This document shows, one piece after another, positions 34,998-43,446 of a DNA stretch of 50,016 nucleotides. The stretch comes from Myxococcales bacterium (GTDB taxonomy: Bacteria > Myxococcota_A > Polyangia > Polyangiales > Ga0077539). How positions within the stretch are numbered: the first letter of the stretch is position 1; each line of letters begins with the position of its first letter. The notes beneath the pieces were generated by a model. That model had not been told where the DNA came from and ran no database searches. It saw nothing but the letters and a program-made list of their open reading frames with translations. Made by a program: the position numbers and the translations under genes. The stretch lies in NCBI GenBank assembly GCA_030652255.1, contig JAUSAZ010000071.1, positions 1 through 50,016 of the forward strand. The letters are read 5' to 3'.

Positions 34998-36932
34998 GTG
35001 AGCGACCTCCAGACCGAGCTCTCCCGCCTCTCCCGCGCGTGGTCCGCCGAGCGCGACGCCGCCCGCGCGCGCTACGCCGAGGAGCGCACCAACACCACCC
35101 TGGCCGACCGCGTCGAGGCCCGCATCGCCCTGCGCGGCCTCACCCTCGACGAGGCCCTGCCCGCCCCGGGGGAGCGGCTGCTGCTGTGGTTTCGCCCCGA
35201 GCGCGGCACCAACCTGCGCGACCTGCGGCTGGGCCCGGGCGACCCGGTGCTGCTCTGGCGGGTCACCCCCGACGAGCCCGGCGCCGTGCACGGGGTGCTC
35301 ACCCGGCGCAGCCCCGACCGCGTCGGGGTGATGGTCACCGCCGACGCCCGCGACGACCTCTGGGACGCCGGCTGGCGCATCGACCGGGAGGCGCCGGAAG
35401 TTACCTTCGCGCGCGGCCGCGACGCCCTCCAGGCGGCCGCCGCGGAGCCGCCGGGGAGCGTGGACTGGCAGCGGCTCAACGTGCTCTTCGGGGTGAGCGC
35501 GCCGTCGACGAAGCAGGCCCCGATGCCGGTGTCGGAGTGGTTCGACGCGCGCCTGGAGGACGACCAGCGCGAGGCCGTGCGCCGGGGACTCGGGCGCGAC
35601 CTGTCGCTGGTGCTCGGGCCCCCCGGCACCGGGAAGACCCGCACGCTGGCGGAGCTGGTGCAGCAGGCCGTGGCCCGGGGAGAGCGGGTGCTGGTGACGG
35701 CCGCGAGCCACACGGCGGTGGACAACCTCGCCGAGCGCCTCGTGCGGGCGGGCGTGCGCCTCGTGCGCATCGGGCACCCCGCGCGGGTGTCGCCCGAGAT
35801 GGAGGCGCACACCCTGGACGCCATGCTGGAGCGCAGCGACGCGTCGGAGCTGGCGCGGGGGTGGATCCGCGAGGCCGAGGCCATGAAGCAGAAGCTGCGG
35901 CAGCGGGAGAAGCGCAAGGCCACCACGTGGACCGAGCGGCGCGAGGTGATGACCGAGGTGAACGGGCTCTACGCGAGCGCCAAGCGGGCGACGCGCGACG
36001 CGCAGCGGGGCATCCTCGACGGCGCGGCGGTGATCGCCGTGACCGCGGCGGGATCGGAGTCGGGCCAGGTCGCCGGGCAGCGCTTCGACCGGGTGGTGCT
36101 CGACGAGGCCACGCAGGCGCCCGACCCGATCGCGCTGGTGGCGCTGCAGCAGGCGCCCGCGGCGGTGCTGGCGGGCGACCCGCACCAGCTGCCGCCGACG
36201 GTGATCGGCGAGGAGGCCGAGCGCCTGGGGTTGGGCGAGACCTTCTTCGAGCGCCTCGCGGCGGGCCCCCACGCGGGGGAGCTGGTGACGCTGCTGCGGG
36301 TGCAGCACCGGATGCACGAGGCGCTGATGGCGTACCCCAACGCTGCTACCTACGGGGGCGCGCTGCGGGCCTCGGCGGAGGTCGCGCGGGCGCTGCTGAC
36401 GGAGGTCGAGGGCGTGCGGGAGGACCCGTCCCGGGCGGGGCCCTTCGTGCTGCTGGACGCCGTGGGGCGGGGCTGGGAGGAGGAGCGCACGGGGGACGAC
36501 CCGAGCACGCGAAACCCGGGCAACGCCGAGCGGGTGGCGGCGGAGGTGCGGCGGCTGGTGTCGCGGGGGGTGGGGGCCGCGGACATCGGGGTGATCACGC
36601 CGTACCAGGCGCAGGTGCGGGAGATCAGGGACCGGCTGAGCGAGCTCGTCGACGCGGGCCTGGAGGTGAGCTCGGTGGACGGCTTCCAGGGCCGGGAGAA
36701 GCTGGTGATCGTGGTCGACCTGGTGCGCAGCAACGACGAGGGGGAGATCGGGTTCCTGCGGGACGTGCGGCGGATGAACGTGGCGCTGACGCGGGCGCGG
36801 CGCTGGATGATGGTGCTGGGCGACGGCGCCCTGATGGCGCGGCACCGGTACTACAAGGGCCTGCTGGAGCACGCGGAGACGACCGACGCGTGGCTGAGCG
36901 CGTGGGCCGACGAGGCGGAGGCCCTGGAGTGA
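34998..36932 (+). CDS. SF1B helicase, IGHMBP2/UPF1-like
   Basis: 644 residues from GTG 34998. An N-terminal beta-barrel-like domain (about 40-130) precedes two RecA domains. Motif I GPPGTGKT (207-214), motif II DEAT (369-372), motif III GDPHQLPP, motif IV-like VQHRMH, motif V DGFQGREK and motif VI VALTRAR are all present, so it should be an active 5'-3' DNA or RNA helicase. The DEAT/DEAA box and the inserted helical region between motifs Ia and II are typical of the UPF1-like branch. GTG 34998 is 8 bp after TACCCT. It is a single gene divergent from the beta-helix lipoprotein. Confidence 0.88.
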   Translation: MSDLQTELSRLSRAWSAERDAARARYAEERTNTTLADRVEARIALRGLTLDEALPAPGERLLLWFRPERGTNLRDLRLGPGDPVLLWRVTPDEPGAVHGVLTRRSPDRVGVMVTADARDDLWDAGWRIDREAPEVTFARGRDALQAAAAEPPGSVDWQRLNVLFGVSAPSTKQAPMPVSEWFDARLEDDQREAVRRGLGRDLSLVLGPPGTGKTRTLAELVQQAVARGERVLVTAASHTAVDNLAERLVRAGVRLVRIGHPARVSPEMEAHTLDAMLERSDASELARGWIREAEAMKQKLRQREKRKATTWTERREVMTEVNGLYASAKRATRDAQRGILDGAAVIAVTAAGSESGQVAGQRFDRVVLDEATQAPDPIALVALQQAPAAVLAGDPHQLPPTVIGEEAERLGLGETFFERLAAGPHAGELVTLLRVQHRMHEALMAYPNAATYGGALRASAEVARALLTEVEGVREDPSRAGPFVLLDAVGRGWEEERTGDDPSTRNPGNAERVAAEVRRLVSRGVGAADIGVITPYQAQVREIRDRLSELVDAGLEVSSVDGFQGREKLVIVVDLVRSNDEGEIGFLRDVRRMNVALTRARRWMMVLGDGALMARHRYYKGLLEHAETTDAWLSAWADEAEALE

Positions 36933-36993
36933 CGGAACCCGCGGGGTGCGGGGCGCGCGGCGCTTCGTGTACGTTGGCCGCGAGATCACCCCG

Positions 36994-37758
36994 ATGAGAC
37001 CCACCGCTGCGACCCTGTTCCTGCTGCTCGTCGCGCTGCTGCTCGGGTGCGGCACGTCCCACTCGCAGCGCAGCGTCGGGGGGCTCACGGTGCACACCTT
37101 CACCCGCGACTCGACCCACGCCCACGTCATCGCGCAGGGCGGCTCGCTCGTGATGATCGACAGCGGCTACGAGCGCCACGCCGCCGCGCTCGACGAGGCG
37201 CTGCGCGACGAGGGCCTCGACCCGTCCACGCTGCGCGCCGTGGTGCTCACCCACGGGCACGCCGACCACGCGGGCGGCGCCCGGTACTTCCAGCGGCGCT
37301 ACGGGGCGAGGGTGGTGGCGGGCGCCGGCGACCAGGGGATGTTCGCCACCGGGCGCAACGCGCCGCTGTGCCCGACGGGCTTCATCGCCCGCCGCCGCCG
37401 CTCGTCCGACCAGGGGGCGATCTACACGCCCACCGCCGTCGACGTGACGGTGGAGTCCACGCTCCCGCTGGCGCCGCTCACGGGCGTCGACGCGACGGTG
37501 ACCGCGCTGCCCGGGCACACGCCGGGCTCGCTGGTGGTCACGGCGGGGGCGGCGGTGTTCGTGGGCGACCTGTTTCGCGGGGCGATCGTGGGCGACGGCG
37601 CGGAGACCCACTTCTACATGTGCGACCTCCCGGGCAACCGCGCCGACGTGCAGCGGGTGCTGCGGGAGATCGCTCCGCGGGCGGAGCTGTTCTTCACGGG
37701 GCACTTCGGCCCGGTCGAGCGCGCCGACGTGGCGGAGGAGTTCTCCGCGCGGCCCTGA
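36994..37758 (+). CDS. Metallo-beta-lactamase-fold lipoprotein
   Basis: 254 residues from ATG 36994. Signal peptide with lipobox LLGC. Zinc-site motif HGHADH (87-92), later PGHTP and a GD-x-F segment, and a final GHFGP: the dinuclear Zn ligands of a metallo-beta-lactamase-fold hydrolase. Substrate unknown; a beta-lactamase, lactonase or thioesterase role cannot be distinguished. Confidence 0.82.
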   Translation: MRPTAATLFLLLVALLLGCGTSHSQRSVGGLTVHTFTRDSTHAHVIAQGGSLVMIDSGYERHAAALDEALRDEGLDPSTLRAVVLTHGHADHAGGARYFQRRYGARVVAGAGDQGMFATGRNAPLCPTGFIARRRRSSDQGAIYTPTAVDVTVESTLPLAPLTGVDATVTALPGHTPGSLVVTAGAAVFVGDLFRGAIVGDGAETHFYMCDLPGNRADVQRVLREIAPRAELFFTGHFGPVERADVAEEFSARP

Positions 37759-37872
37759 ACGCAGCGTTGCCAAGGCCGAGGTGCGGGGCCGACCCCCCAC
37801 TGCTGCGGGGGCGATGCATTGTTCGCTCGATCCGACCTGCCTGATTGCAGTAGTTTAGCTCTCCGAAATTCC

Positions 37873-39210
37873 GTGCTGTCGGATCGACCTCCCGAACGTG
37901 ACTCCCTCACGGGCGAGACCCTGCTGGGCCGCTACAGCGTGGAGGAGCGCGTCGCCGAAGGGGGCTTCGCGGTGGTCTACCGGGCCCGCCACCTGGAGCT
38001 GGGCGTTCCGGTGGCCGTGAAGGTGCTCACCGCCGTCGATCGCTACGCCGGCGAGGCGCGCGCGTCGCACCTCGCGCTCTTCCGTCAGGAGGCCCGCACG
38101 CTCGCGGCGCTCAACCACCCGGCGCTCGTGCGGGTGCTCGACTTCGGCACCCACGGCGACCGCCCGTGGATGGCGATGGAGTGGCTCGACGGCGCCACCC
38201 TCGAGGACGACCTCCGCGGCCGCGCGGGCGTGGGCCGCTCGCCGCGCGAGGCGCTCGACCTGCTGCGCCCGGCCTTCGACGCCCTCGCGTATGCCCACGA
38301 GGCCGGGGTGAGCCACCGGGACATCAAGCCGTCCAACCTCATGCGCGTGAAGGCGCCCCGCGGCGCGCCGGCGCTGCGGGTCATCGACTTCGGCGTGGCC
38401 AAGATCGACGAGGCCGAGCCCGATGCGGGCAGCGGGTCGACCCGCACGGCGTCGCCCGTCGGGGCCTTCACCGCGTCCTACGCCGCGCCCGAGCAGGTGG
38501 GCCGCACCCGCACCGGCCCGTGGACGGACGTGCACGCGCTCGCCCTCGTCCTCGTCGAGGCCCTCGTCGGGGCCCGCGCGTACGGCGACGCGTCCGGGGC
38601 CGACCTCGTCGAGGCCGTGCTCCGCGAGCCGCGCCCCACGCCCGCCCGGTGGGGCGTCGACGTCGGCCCCTGGGAGCCCGTGCTCGCCCGCGCCCTCGCG
38701 CGCCTCCCGGCCGCGCGCCCCGCCACCGCCGCCGCCCTCTGGACCGAGCTCGCGAGCAGCGTCGACGAGGCGCAGGCCGCGTGGGCAGCCTCGCCCCGCT
38801 CGCGCGTCGCCCCGGTCGATGCGTCGAGCGCCGTCACCCGCGTCGATGCCGGACCGACGGCGCCCGCGTCCCCTCCGCCGCGCTCGCGCGCCCCGCTGCT
38901 CGCCACCGCCCTCGCCGTCGCGGGCCTCGCCGCCGTCGCCGGGCGCTGGTCCACCGCCCGCGCGGCGCAGCCGGTCCCGGCCGTGGCGACCCCCATCGCC
39001 TCGCCGCCATCGCCGCCATCGCCGCCGTCACCGCCGCCCGCCCCGGTCGTCGCCGCGGCGCCGCTCCCCGCTGCGCCGATCGTCCGCCCGAGGTCTCCGT
39101 CGTCGCGGCCCGTCAGGCTCGCGGTGCGTCGCCCGGCGCGGGTCGATGTCCGGCCCGACGCGGGCGCTGCCGTCGCGGCCGCCGTCGAGCCTACGGTGGT
39201 CGTCGAATGA
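37873..39210 (+). CDS. Membrane-anchored Ser/Thr protein kinase (module B)
   Basis: 445 residues from GTG 37873; a TTG at 37819 would add 18 residues. Kinase domain (about 20-285): Lys50, SHRDIKPSN (147-155) and DFG (172-174). The glycine loop reads AEGGFAVV, with Ala for the first and third Gly, so nucleotide affinity may be reduced. One membrane helix (about 345-365) follows, then a Pro/Ala-rich extracytoplasmic tail. It overlaps the next gene by ATGA. It heads a three-gene overlapping operon ending in an RCC1 lipoprotein. Confidence 0.88.
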   Translation: MLSDRPPERDSLTGETLLGRYSVEERVAEGGFAVVYRARHLELGVPVAVKVLTAVDRYAGEARASHLALFRQEARTLAALNHPALVRVLDFGTHGDRPWMAMEWLDGATLEDDLRGRAGVGRSPREALDLLRPAFDALAYAHEAGVSHRDIKPSNLMRVKAPRGAPALRVIDFGVAKIDEAEPDAGSGSTRTASPVGAFTASYAAPEQVGRTRTGPWTDVHALALVLVEALVGARAYGDASGADLVEAVLREPRPTPARWGVDVGPWEPVLARALARLPAARPATAAALWTELASSVDEAQAAWAASPRSRVAPVDASSAVTRVDAGPTAPASPPPRSRAPLLATALAVAGLAAVAGRWSTARAAQPVPAVATPIASPPSPPSPPSPPPAPVVAAAPLPAAPIVRPRSPSSRPVRLAVRRPARVDVRPDAGAAVAAAVEPTVVVE

Positions 39211-40202
39211 ACGCGCGCTCCCGCGGCTTCGCCCTCGCCCTGTGGGCCCTGGGCCCCGCTGCGGTGGCGCAGGAGGCGCAGGAGGAGACCGCGCGGCGCG
39301 AGCTCATCGCCCAGGCCGAGCAGCGCGCCGCGGCCGCCGACCACGCCCGCGCGCTGGAGCTCGCCCGCCGCGCCGCCTCCATCCGCCCGTCGCCGTCGCT
39401 GACCTGGCTCATGGCCCGCGAGCACCGCGCGCTCGGTCAGCTCGTCGACGCGCTCGACCTGGCGCGCGCCTGCGTCCGCGAGGCCGACGCCGACGCCGCG
39501 CTCCGCAACCGCGACACCATCCGCCAGGCGTGCGAGGCCGTGCGCGCGAGCGTCGAGCCCCGCCTCGGCCGGGTGGAGGTCTCCGTCCCCGTCGACGCCC
39601 CGGACGGCCTCGTCGTGCGCCTCGACGGGCGCGTGCTGGTGCCCGCGCTCCGCGGCGTCGCGATGCCCGTGATGCCGGGCGCGGTGCGCGTCGAGGCCGC
39701 GGCGCCGGGCTTCCGCCTCGCCGTGCGCGAGGGCGTGGTCGCCGCGGGCGCGCTGCTGCGCATCGAGCTCACCCTGGAGCGCGAGCCCCCGCCCGAGGCG
39801 CCGCCGCCGCCGCCCGCGCGCCCCGCCGCCCTGGCGTCGCCGCTGCCACCGTCGCTCCCTGCGCCGAGGGCGCGCCGCGGGTCGGGCGTCGGCCCGTGGG
39901 TCACCGGGGGCGTCGGGGTCGCGGCCCTGGCCTTCGCGGGCGCGTCATACGGCGTCGCCCTCGACGCGCGCTCTGGCCGCGACGCGCTCTGCTTCCCCGC
40001 CGGCTGCCACGCCGAGGCGGCCGACCTCGACGCCCGCTACATCGACTGGCTCGCGGCGACCAACGTCGGCCTCGTGGCGGGCGGCACCCTGCTCGCCAGC
40101 GCGCTCGTCTGGTACGTCGCGGCGCGCATCGCAGGCCGCCCCGAGGCGGCGCCGCGCCCGGTCGTCACCGCCAACCGCATCGGGGTCGACCTTGCGTTCT
40201 AG
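39207..40202 (+). CDS. Exported TPR/PEGA-like protein of kinase module B
   Basis: 331 residues. ATG 39207 overlaps the kinase TGA by 4 bp. Signal peptide (about 1-22), a helical repeat region (about 25-115), a PEGA-like beta domain (about 120-195), a Pro-rich linker (about 195-230), then two membrane helices (about 235-252 and 290-310) with Cys pair LCFPAGC in the loop. Same order as the partner proteins in modules A and C. The next gene starts within its last codons. Confidence 0.75.
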   Translation: MNARSRGFALALWALGPAAVAQEAQEETARRELIAQAEQRAAAADHARALELARRAASIRPSPSLTWLMAREHRALGQLVDALDLARACVREADADAALRNRDTIRQACEAVRASVEPRLGRVEVSVPVDAPDGLVVRLDGRVLVPALRGVAMPVMPGAVRVEAAAPGFRLAVREGVVAAGALLRIELTLEREPPPEAPPPPPARPAALASPLPPSLPAPRARRGSGVGPWVTGGVGVAALAFAGASYGVALDARSGRDALCFPAGCHAEAADLDARYIDWLAATNVGLVAGGTLLASALVWYVAARIAGRPEAAPRPVVTANRIGVDLAF

Positions 40203-42384
40203 CGCCGCGCTCGTGGCCTGCCTCGCGCTCGCGGGCTGCACCCGGGACGCGTGGCGTTTCCGCGCCTACGATGCCTCCGTCGCGCCGGAGGCAGGCGACG
40301 CCGCCGCGGTCGCCGACGCGACGCCGCCGTCCGGGCGCGTGCTGCAGTTCGTCACCACCGCGCGGACCACCTACGCGCTGCGCGACGACGGGACGGTCTT
40401 CGCCGCGGGCGAAGGCGCCGGTGCCTTCGAGGGCGTCGAGTCCGGGCACCGCAACACCTTCATCGCCGTCCGCGGCCTCACCGACGTCGCGGAGGTGTCG
40501 AGCGCCTCGCAGGACCCGCTCGTCGTGTGCGCCCGCCACGCCGACGGTACGGTGCGCTGCAAGGTGGGGAGCACGGACCCGGTGGTCGTCGAGGGCGTGC
40601 GGGCGCGCCGCATCGCCGGCCGGTGCGCGCTCCTCGCCGACGGCGGCGTGGCGTGCTGGGAGCTCGGCGACCTCCGCGCGGCGCCCGTCGACCTCACCGA
40701 CGCGGTCGACCTCGCGGGCAACGGGCGCCTGCACTGCGCACTGCGCCGGGACCACACGGTCTGGTGCTGGGGCGAGGTGGGCGCCGTGCTCGACGTCCCC
40801 GCGAGCCCGCGCACGAGCAGCGCGCCGGTGATGGTCCCGGGGGTGTCGACGGCGACGGCCATCGCCGTCGGGCGCCTCAGCGCGTGCGCCGCGATCGACC
40901 TCGGGGCGGTGGTCTGCTGGGGCCGCCGCTCGGTCATCGACGGCGGCGCCGACGTGAACACCGGCCGCCCCGTCGCCATCCCGGGCGCCCGCGACGTGCG
41001 CACCCTCACGCCCAACTCCGCGCTCACCACGCAGGGGCGCGTGCTCACCTGGGGCGCCGGCCCGCACGGGACGCGCGGCGACGGCACCTACCCCGCCTCG
41101 GCCACCGCGTTCGAGGTGCCGTCGTTCACCGCGCGCGCCCTCGCGGAGGGCGAAGGGGAGCTGCGGGTGTGCGCCGTGGACGAAGACGGCCGGGGCTGGT
41201 GCTGGGGCGACGACGGCCTGGGCGAGCTCGGCGTGCGCGGCGGCGTGGAGCACACCCCCCTCCCGGTGCTCGCGCACCCGGACGACCCGCTCGACGACGC
41301 GCCCCTGGCCGACGTGGTGGACACCATGCTGTCGGGCGAGGCGCAATGCGCGCTGATGGCCAACGGCACCGTGCGCTGCTGGGGCTGCCACGCCAACGGC
41401 GGGACCGCCGCCGGGGTCATCGCATCGTGGCCGTCGTGGCAGCCCACGCCCACCGCGGTCGCGGGCCTCGGCGGGGTCGCGGCGCTGCCCGGCTTCGGGT
41501 CCACCACCAACGAGACCTTCGGTGTGCTGCTGGGCGACCGCTCGGTGCGGCTGTGGGGCAACGGATCCCGCGGAGCCCTCGGCGACGGGAGCTCCCGGTC
41601 GCGCGCGACCCCCGCCGCGCCGAGCCCCCTCGCCGACGTGGCGCGCCTCGTCGTCGGGGAGAACCACGCCTGCGCCGTGCTCCTCGACGAGACCGTGTCG
41701 TGCTGGGGCTCGGGCGACGCGGGTCAGCTCGGCGACGGCAGCACCTCGGGCGCGACCCGCCCGGTGCCCGTCGCGCGCCTCGGCGCCGTGGTCGACCTCG
41801 CGCTGGGCTCGGACGTCTCCGTGGCGCTGCGCCGCGACGGTTCGATGCGCCTCTGGGGTCGCTCGGCGGGCATCCTCCCGAGCGCGACGTCGAGCCCGTC
41901 GCCCATCGCGCTGCCCGACCTGCCCGACGCGGTGGAGCTCGCGCTGCTCACCCCGCACAACTTCCGCCAGCTCTGCGCGCGCCGCCGCGACGGCCGCGTG
42001 AGCTGCCTCGGGGAGAACCTCCCCTTCCCCGATCGCTGGGTCGACCTCGGGCTGGAGGGCGTCACGCAGATCTCCGGGAGCGCGTCGGGCACGGGCTGCG
42101 CGCGCCACGACGACGGGGGCGTGTCGTGCTGGGGCATCAACCGCAGCGGCGAGCTCGGCGACGCGCGGCGCTCCAACGCCGACGGGTACAACCCCCCGGG
42201 GCGGGTGATGCTCTCCGCCGGCGCCCCCCTCGACCGGGTGACCCGGGTGCGCGCGGGCATCGGCACCGTCTGCGCGGTGCGCGACGACCGCACCCTCTGG
42301 TGCTGGGGCGCGGTGAACCACGGGGTCACGGGCCGCGGCCGCGCCGTCGTGTCGCCGCTCCCGCGCCGCGTCGTCGGGCTGTGA
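40192..42384 (+). CDS. RCC1-repeat beta-propeller lipoprotein of kinase module B
   Basis: 730 residues from TTG 40192, which lies inside the last codons of the preceding gene (11-bp overlap). Lipobox LAGC, an Asp/Ala stalk, then about a dozen RCC1-type blades with the CWG or LWG core (HTVWCWGE, GTVRCWGC, ETVSCWGSGDAGQLGDG, GGVSCWGINRSGELGD). Enough blades for two seven-bladed propellers. Likely an exposed protein- or ligand-binding surface; with the kinase and the PEGA-like protein it may form an envelope sensor. Function is inferred from context. Confidence 0.82.
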   Translation: MRSSAALVACLALAGCTRDAWRFRAYDASVAPEAGDAAAVADATPPSGRVLQFVTTARTTYALRDDGTVFAAGEGAGAFEGVESGHRNTFIAVRGLTDVAEVSSASQDPLVVCARHADGTVRCKVGSTDPVVVEGVRARRIAGRCALLADGGVACWELGDLRAAPVDLTDAVDLAGNGRLHCALRRDHTVWCWGEVGAVLDVPASPRTSSAPVMVPGVSTATAIAVGRLSACAAIDLGAVVCWGRRSVIDGGADVNTGRPVAIPGARDVRTLTPNSALTTQGRVLTWGAGPHGTRGDGTYPASATAFEVPSFTARALAEGEGELRVCAVDEDGRGWCWGDDGLGELGVRGGVEHTPLPVLAHPDDPLDDAPLADVVDTMLSGEAQCALMANGTVRCWGCHANGGTAAGVIASWPSWQPTPTAVAGLGGVAALPGFGSTTNETFGVLLGDRSVRLWGNGSRGALGDGSSRSRATPAAPSPLADVARLVVGENHACAVLLDETVSCWGSGDAGQLGDGSTSGATRPVPVARLGAVVDLALGSDVSVALRRDGSMRLWGRSAGILPSATSSPSPIALPDLPDAVELALLTPHNFRQLCARRRDGRVSCLGENLPFPDRWVDLGLEGVTQISGSASGTGCARHDDGGVSCWGINRSGELGDARRSNADGYNPPGRVMLSAGAPLDRVTRVRAGIGTVCAVRDDRTLWCWGAVNHGVTGRGRAVVSPLPRRVVGL

Positions 42385-42394
42385 AGGGCGTCCC

Positions 42395-42409
42395 CCCCCG
42401 GTAAGGGGG
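42395..42409. terminator. C5/G5 hairpin between convergent genes
   Basis: CCCCC, loop GGTAA, GGGGG in the 27-bp gap between the RCC1 gene and the FHA regulator gene. No T-tract; a weak candidate. Confidence 0.3.
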
Positions 42410-42411
42410 CC

Positions 42412-43407
42412 TCAGCCCGGCGGGACCATCGCGACGTCGGCCCCGTCGGCGAGGCGGAAGCGCACGCCGCCGTCGTAGCGGTCGAGCAGCGCGGCGCCGT
42501 CGACGTCGGCGCGCACGAGGTCCTTGCGGGTGCGGAACACCAGGGTGTTGAGCTCGACGCGGCCGCCCTGCCGGCCGCCCGGCCACACCCGCGGGATGAG
42601 CGCTTCATCGGGGATGAGGTCGCCGGCGGAGTACGGTGCCGGGGGGAAGAGCAGCGTGGCCACGAGGTCGCAGCGGCGGTCGGCCAGCCAGAGGGTGCGC
42701 TCCCACCCGGCGTAGCCCACCGTGAGCCGACCCCCGCGCGGGAGGAACTCCAGCCGCGCCCGCCGCGGCAGCGCGGGGTCGGGCTCCGGCGCCGTCGCGG
42801 CCTCGTCGCCGACGGACACCGACACCAGCCGTAGCTCGCGCTCCATGAAGCGCACCCGCGCGCCCGTGCGCACGGGCACCACCGCCGCCGCCTGGAGGGG
42901 GCCGTCGCAGTCCACGCCCGACGGTCCGGTCTCCATCACCAGCGCGCGCTGCACGACGGTGAGGGTGAGCGTCGCGGGCGGCCACGACGGCACGTGCAGG
43001 TCGTCGCGCTCGTCGCCGCCGACCGTGAAGGGGCTCTCGGTGATGCGATAGAGCGCGCCCGCGCCCGGCTCGACGCCCCACACGCACTCCGCCGGGGCGA
43101 CCCGCGACGCCGCGGTGCTCACCACCCGGAAGGTCCGCCCGCAGATGGCGAGCGCGTCGCCGTCCCGCAGCGTCGCGACGGCCTGCACCGCCGCGTCGTT
43201 GACCCGCACCGGGGCCCTGCCGAGCACCAGCAGCTCGACCCCGTCGTCGACCGGGCGCACCAGCGCCTGGTGGCGGCTCACCCGCGCGTCCGCCAGCACG
43301 ATATCGCAGTCCGTGCTGCGCCCGAGGAGCAGCCCGCCGTGGCGGACCAGCACGCGACCGAGCTCTCCCTGCAACCAGTACTGCCGCGGCGCCTGGCGGT
43401 CTCGCAT
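42412..43407 (-). CDS. FHA-domain protein with C-terminal winged helix
   Basis: 331 residues. An N-terminal FHA domain (about 15-95; LLLGRSTDCDIVLADARVSRHQA) recognises phosphothreonine. A middle region (about 110-220) may be a second, divergent FHA-like beta sandwich. The last 80 residues resemble the OmpR-type winged helix (IPDEALIPRVWP, ELNTLVFRTRKDLV, LLDRYDGGVRFRL), so it may bind DNA. It starts 39 bp after the lipoxygenase-like gene on the same strand and is the best candidate for a regulator of that cluster. Confidence 0.75.
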   Translation of the reverse strand: MRDRQAPRQYWLQGELGRVLVRHGGLLLGRSTDCDIVLADARVSRHQALVRPVDDGVELLVLGRAPVRVNDAAVQAVATLRDGDALAICGRTFRVVSTAASRVAPAECVWGVEPGAGALYRITESPFTVGGDERDDLHVPSWPPATLTLTVVQRALVMETGPSGVDCDGPLQAAAVVPVRTGARVRFMERELRLVSVSVGDEAATAPEPDPALPRRARLEFLPRGGRLTVGYAGWERTLWLADRRCDLVATLLFPPAPYSAGDLIPDEALIPRVWPGGRQGGRVELNTLVFRTRKDLVRADVDGAALLDRYDGGVRFRLADGADVAMVPPG

Positions 43408-43446
43408 GCGTCCGCTGGGGTCTCTACCACCCCGCGCGCGGCGGCG

